Shown here piece by piece: positions 61,070 through 64,000 of a stretch of DNA of 64,000 nucleotides (position 1 is its first letter; each line of letters starts with the position of its first letter). The DNA comes from Pseudonocardia sp. EC080619-01 (GTDB lineage: Bacteria; Actinomycetota; Actinomycetes; Mycobacteriales; Pseudonocardiaceae), in the NCBI RefSeq assembly GCF_001420995.1, contig NZ_CP012184.1, positions 5,130,501 through 5,194,500 on the forward strand, written 5' to 3'. The position numbers and the translations under genes were made by a program. The notes under the pieces are model-generated. The model saw only the letters and a list, made by a program, of their open reading frames with translations. It did not search any database and was not told the origin of the DNA.

Positions 61070-61819
61070 ATGAGCGGCCACTCCAAGTGGGCGACGACCA
61101 AGCACAAGAAGGCCGTGATCGACGCCCGCCGCGGCAAGATGTTCGCCAAGCTGATCAAGAACATCGAGGTCGCGGCCCGCACCGGTGGTGGTGACCCGGA
61201 CGCCAACCCGACGCTCTACGACGCGATCCAGAAGGCGAAGAAGAGCTCGGTCCCGAACGACAACATCGACCGTGCGGTCAAGCGCGGCTCGGGTGCGGAC
61301 GCGGGGGGCGCCGACTACCAGGCGATCACCTACGAGGGCTACGGCCCGAACGGCGTCGCGGTGCTGATCGAGTGCCTGACCGACAACAAGAACCGGGCCG
61401 CGACCGAGGTCCGGACGGCGATGACCCGCAACGGCGGGACCATGGCCGACCCCAACTCGGTGGCCTACCTCTTCACCCGGCGGGGCGTCGTCGTGCTCCC
61501 CAAGGGCGACCTGTCCGAGGACGACGTGCTGATGGCCGTCCTCGACGCCGGGGCCGAGGAGGTCAGCGACCTCGGCGACAGCTGGGAGGTCCTCTCCGAG
61601 GCCACCGACGTCGTCGCGGTGCGCACCGCGCTGCAGGAGAACGGGATCGACTACGACTCGGCGGACCAGGAGTTCCGGGCGTCGATGAACGTCGAGGTCG
61701 ACGTCGACGGCGCGCGGAAGATCATCCGCCTGATCGAGGCGCTCGAGGACTCCGACGACGTGCAGAACGTCTGGTCGAACTTCGAGGCCTCCGACGAGGT
61801 CATGGCCGAGGTGGACTGA
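61070..61819 (+). CDS. yebC: YebC/PmpR-family protein
   Basis: 249 aa. Canonical start [32 protein letters not shown], then [28 protein letters not shown] and [24 protein letters not shown]. YebC proteins help ribosomes pass proline stretches and were earlier called transcription regulators. ATG preceded by GACGAGCC; an upstream GAGAGG is further away. Ends with a strong terminator. In M. tuberculosis it follows pdxT directly; here 5.5 kb separates them. Confidence 0.96.
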   Translation: MSGHSKWATTKHKKAVIDARRGKMFAKLIKNIEVAARTGGGDPDANPTLYDAIQKAKKSSVPNDNIDRAVKRGSGADAGGADYQAITYEGYGPNGVAVLIECLTDNKNRAATEVRTAMTRNGGTMADPNSVAYLFTRRGVVVLPKGDLSEDDVLMAVLDAGAEEVSDLGDSWEVLSEATDVVAVRTALQENGIDYDSADQEFRASMNVEVDVDGARKIIRLIEALEDSDDVQNVWSNFEASDEVMAEVD

Positions 61820-61847
61820 GCGCCACCGGTCACCGCACTACACGAGC

Positions 61848-61878
61848 CGCGGCCGTGCCCGTACCGGGCGCGGCCGCG
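61848..61878 (+). terminator. Terminator between yebC and polA
   Basis: CGCGGCCG-T-GCCCG pairs with CGGGC-G-CGGCCGCG through a 3-nt loop, giving a 13-bp stem with one wobble or mismatch, followed by TTCGTTG. Confidence 0.75.
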
Positions 61879-61913
61879 TTCGTTGTCGGGGGTCGGTTCT
61901 ACACTCGCCGCCG

Positions 61914-64000
61914 ATGAGCACCGCGACGGAGAGCACCCCGAAGAAGGGGGCGCAGCAGAAGGCCCCGGGATCGTCCGGCAGGAAGGCCCCGGACCGGCCG
62001 CGCCTGCTGCTGCTCGACGGTCACTCCCTGGCCTACCGGGCGTTCTTCGCGTTGCCCGCGGAGAACTTCCGCACCGGCACCGGGCAGACCACGAACGCGG
62101 TCTACGGCTTCACCTCGATGCTGATCAACCTGCTGCGCGACGAGGAGCCGACGCACCTGGCGGTGGCGTTCGACGTCTCCCGGAAGACGTTCCGCTCCGA
62201 GCGGTTCGCCGACTACAAGGCGAACCGGACGACCACGCCGGACGACTTCCGCGGCCAGATCGACCTCATCAAGGAGGTCCTGGGTGCGCTGAACATCCCG
62301 GTGTTCGCGGTCGACGGCTTCGAGGCCGACGACCTCATCGCCACCCTCGCGACGCAGGCCGAGGGCCAGGGCTTCCAGGTGCTCATCACCACCGGCGACC
62401 GGGACGCGTTCCAGCTGGTCACCGAGGACGTCACGGTGCTCTACCCGAAGCGCGGCGTGTCCGACCTGGGCCGGATCGACCCGGCCGAGGTCGACAAGCG
62501 CTACGGGCTGACCCCGACCCAGTACCCCGACTTCGCGGCGTTGCGCGGCGACCCGTCGGACAACCTGCCCTCGATCCCGGGGGTCGGTGAGAAGACGGCG
62601 GCGAAGTGGGTCCGCGAGTTCGGCTCGCTCGCCGAGCTGACCGACCGGGTCGACGAGGTGAAGGGCAAGGCAGGCGACAACCTGCGGGCCAACCTGGCCA
62701 ACGTGCTGCTGAACCGGCAGCTCACCGAGCTGGTCCGCGACGTCGACCTCGGTGCGGGCCCGGAGCAGCTCGAGGTGCGCGCCTGGGACCGCGACGCGGT
62801 GCACCGCCTGTTCGACGAGCTCGAGTTCCGGGTGCTGCGCGAGCGCCTGTTCTCCACGCTGTCGTCGGCCGAGCCGGAGGCCGAGGAGGGCTTCGAGATC
62901 TCCGCGGAGGTCGTCGAGCCGGGGTCGGTGCGGTCCTGGCTCGACGCCCACGCCCGCGACGGGCGGCGGATCGCGCTGAGCTTCGCCGGGGTCGCCGGGC
63001 CGGTCGCGGGCCGCGACGTCGCGGGGATCGTGCTGGCGGTCGGGGAGCCGACGGTCGAGCAGCGCGCGGCCGGGGCGACGGCGGGCGTCCCCCGGGCCGG
63101 CTACCTCGGTCTCGCCGGTCTCACCCCGGACGACGAGGCCGCACTCGGCGACTGGCTCGCCGACGCCGACGTGCCCAAGGCCGCGCACGACGTGAAGGCC
63201 GTCCTGCACGCGCTGCGGTCCCGCGGCTGGTCGCTGGCCGGGCTGACCAGCGACACCGCGCTCGCCGCGTACCTGGCGCGGCCGGGGCAGCGGACCTTCG
63301 ACCTGGCCGACCTGGCACTGCGCTACCTGCGCCGCGAGCTGCGCACCGAGGAGCCGGCCGACGGGCAGCTGTCCCTGCTCGGCGGGGCCGACGAGGCGGA
63401 CGCGCAGGCCGCGCAGCAGGAGATGTTGGCCGCGTCGGCGATCGCCGAGCTGGCCGACGCCCTCGACACCGAGCTCGCCGAGCGGGGCGGCACCGAGCTC
63501 CTCGCCGACCTGGAGCTCCCGCTGGCGTTCGTCCTCGCCGACTGCGAGGCGGCCGGGATCGCGGTCGACTCCGAGACGCTCTCGGACCTGGAGTCCGACT
63601 TCGGCGGCCAGGTCCGCGAGGCCGCGCAGAACGCGTACCGGGTGATCGGCAAGGAGATCAACCTCGGGTCGCCGAAGCAGCTCCAGGTGGTGCTGTTCGA
63701 CGAGCTGGAGATGCCGAAGACCAAGCGCACCAAGACCGGCTACACCACCGACGCGGACGCGCTGCAGAGCCTCTACGAGCAGACCGGTCACGAGTTCCTG
63801 CAGTTCCTGCTGCAGCACCGGGACGCGACCCGGCTGAAGGTCACCGTCGACGGGCTGATCAAGTCCGTCGCCGACGACGGCCGCATCCACACCACCTACT
63901 CGCAGACGATCGCGGCGACCGGCCGGCTCTCGTCGACCGACCCGAACCTGCAGAACGTGCCGATCCGCACCGCGGCCGGCCGCCGCATCCGGGACGCGTT
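61914..64000 (+). CDS. polA: DNA polymerase I (partial; 3' end beyond window)
   Basis: First 695 codons of about 900. A 30-residue basic/low-complexity head is followed by the 5'-nuclease domain (LLLLDGHSLAYRAFFALP, VDGFEADDLIATLA, ITTGDRDAFQLV, GDPSDNLPSIPGVGEKTAAKW). A divergent 3'-5' exonuclease-like region from about 350 to 500 lacks obvious exonuclease acids, as in other actinobacterial Pol I. The polymerase part begins near 560 and the window ends within GRLSSTDPNLQNVPIRT. ATG 8 nt behind TACACT, probably leaderless. Function: repair and Okazaki-fragment processing. Confidence 0.95.
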   Translation, partial: MSTATESTPKKGAQQKAPGSSGRKAPDRPRLLLLDGHSLAYRAFFALPAENFRTGTGQTTNAVYGFTSMLINLLRDEEPTHLAVAFDVSRKTFRSERFADYKANRTTTPDDFRGQIDLIKEVLGALNIPVFAVDGFEADDLIATLATQAEGQGFQVLITTGDRDAFQLVTEDVTVLYPKRGVSDLGRIDPAEVDKRYGLTPTQYPDFAALRGDPSDNLPSIPGVGEKTAAKWVREFGSLAELTDRVDEVKGKAGDNLRANLANVLLNRQLTELVRDVDLGAGPEQLEVRAWDRDAVHRLFDELEFRVLRERLFSTLSSAEPEAEEGFEISAEVVEPGSVRSWLDAHARDGRRIALSFAGVAGPVAGRDVAGIVLAVGEPTVEQRAAGATAGVPRAGYLGLAGLTPDDEAALGDWLADADVPKAAHDVKAVLHALRSRGWSLAGLTSDTALAAYLARPGQRTFDLADLALRYLRRELRTEEPADGQLSLLGGADEADAQAAQQEMLAASAIAELADALDTELAERGGTELLADLELPLAFVLADCEAAGIAVDSETLSDLESDFGGQVREAAQNAYRVIGKEINLGSPKQLQVVLFDELEMPKTKRTKTGYTTDADALQSLYEQTGHEFLQFLLQHRDATRLKVTVDGLIKSVADDGRIHTTYSQTIAATGRLSSTDPNLQNVPIRTAAGRRIRDA

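Overview
The window is 64 kb of very GC-rich actinobacterial chromosome (third codon positions almost always G or C, frequent GTG starts, many start codons 6-8 nt behind a TANNNT -10 box as in leaderless mRNAs). Phosphatidylinositol mannoside (PIM) genes, a DprE2-like epimerase component, F420- and mycothiol-associated enzymes, an NDMA-dependent alcohol dehydrogenase and an LpqY-SugABC transporter point to the Pseudonocardiales/Mycobacteriales side of the phylum. A Pseudonocardia-like organism fits best, but that genus call is an inference from gene content. I see no tRNA, rRNA, IS element, prophage or CRISPR array.

Region 1 (1-9.3 kb): end of a cystathionine beta-synthase gene divergent from a DprE2-like reductase, an NDMA-type alcohol dehydrogenase, an M19 dipeptidase, a toxin-antitoxin pair whose PIN toxin seems internally deleted, an SGNH-hydrolase membrane protein and several small metabolic or hypothetical genes. 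Region 2 (9.28-10.55 kb) is the most unusual: three copies of one short transcription unit, each with a -35 box, an iron-box-like palindrome over the -10 region, an identical 37-nt core and a strong covarying terminator hairpin. They look like paralogous IdeR/DtxR-controlled small RNAs and flank an XRE regulator/membrane protein pair. Region 3 (10.55-25.6 kb): SWIM and SNF2 proteins in one overlapping operon, ArsR-SRPBCC, pirin, SMP-30, F420 enzyme, and a betaine-type ABC transporter preceded by a cysteine-rich leader peptide of the actinobacterial sulfur-attenuator kind. LysE/LysG and AraC units follow.

Region 4 (25.7-31 kb): a large class A penicillin-binding protein with a very long proline-rich cytoplasmic head, then small enzymes. 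Region 5 (31-38.1 kb): thrS-HIT-PIP synthase-patA-pimA-membrane protein-pdxS, the same order as in Mycobacterium tuberculosis, where pdxT and yebC follow closely. Here pdxT lies 16.9 kb further on (55 kb) and yebC at 61 kb. The intervening DNA (38.1-54.9 kb) carries a secreted GH16 glucanase-like protein, an XRE-cupin regulator with AzlCD, an NAD(P)-binding/DUF2867 protein, a complete LpqY-SugABC-type trehalose/disaccharide transporter with divergent LacI regulator, a DUF4032 kinase-like protein, EF-G2 and an ACT-domain malic enzyme.

Region 6 (55-64 kb): pdxT, two membrane proteins, an SRPBCC protein, a PacL-CtpC metal-efflux pair, yebC, and the first 695 codons of polA cut by the window edge. 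Themes linking the genes are envelope biogenesis (PIMs, DprE2, PBP, GH16), compatible-solute and sugar uptake, metal homeostasis (iron sRNAs, CtpC) and vitamin B6 synthesis (PdxS + PdxT, one enzyme encoded at two separated loci).
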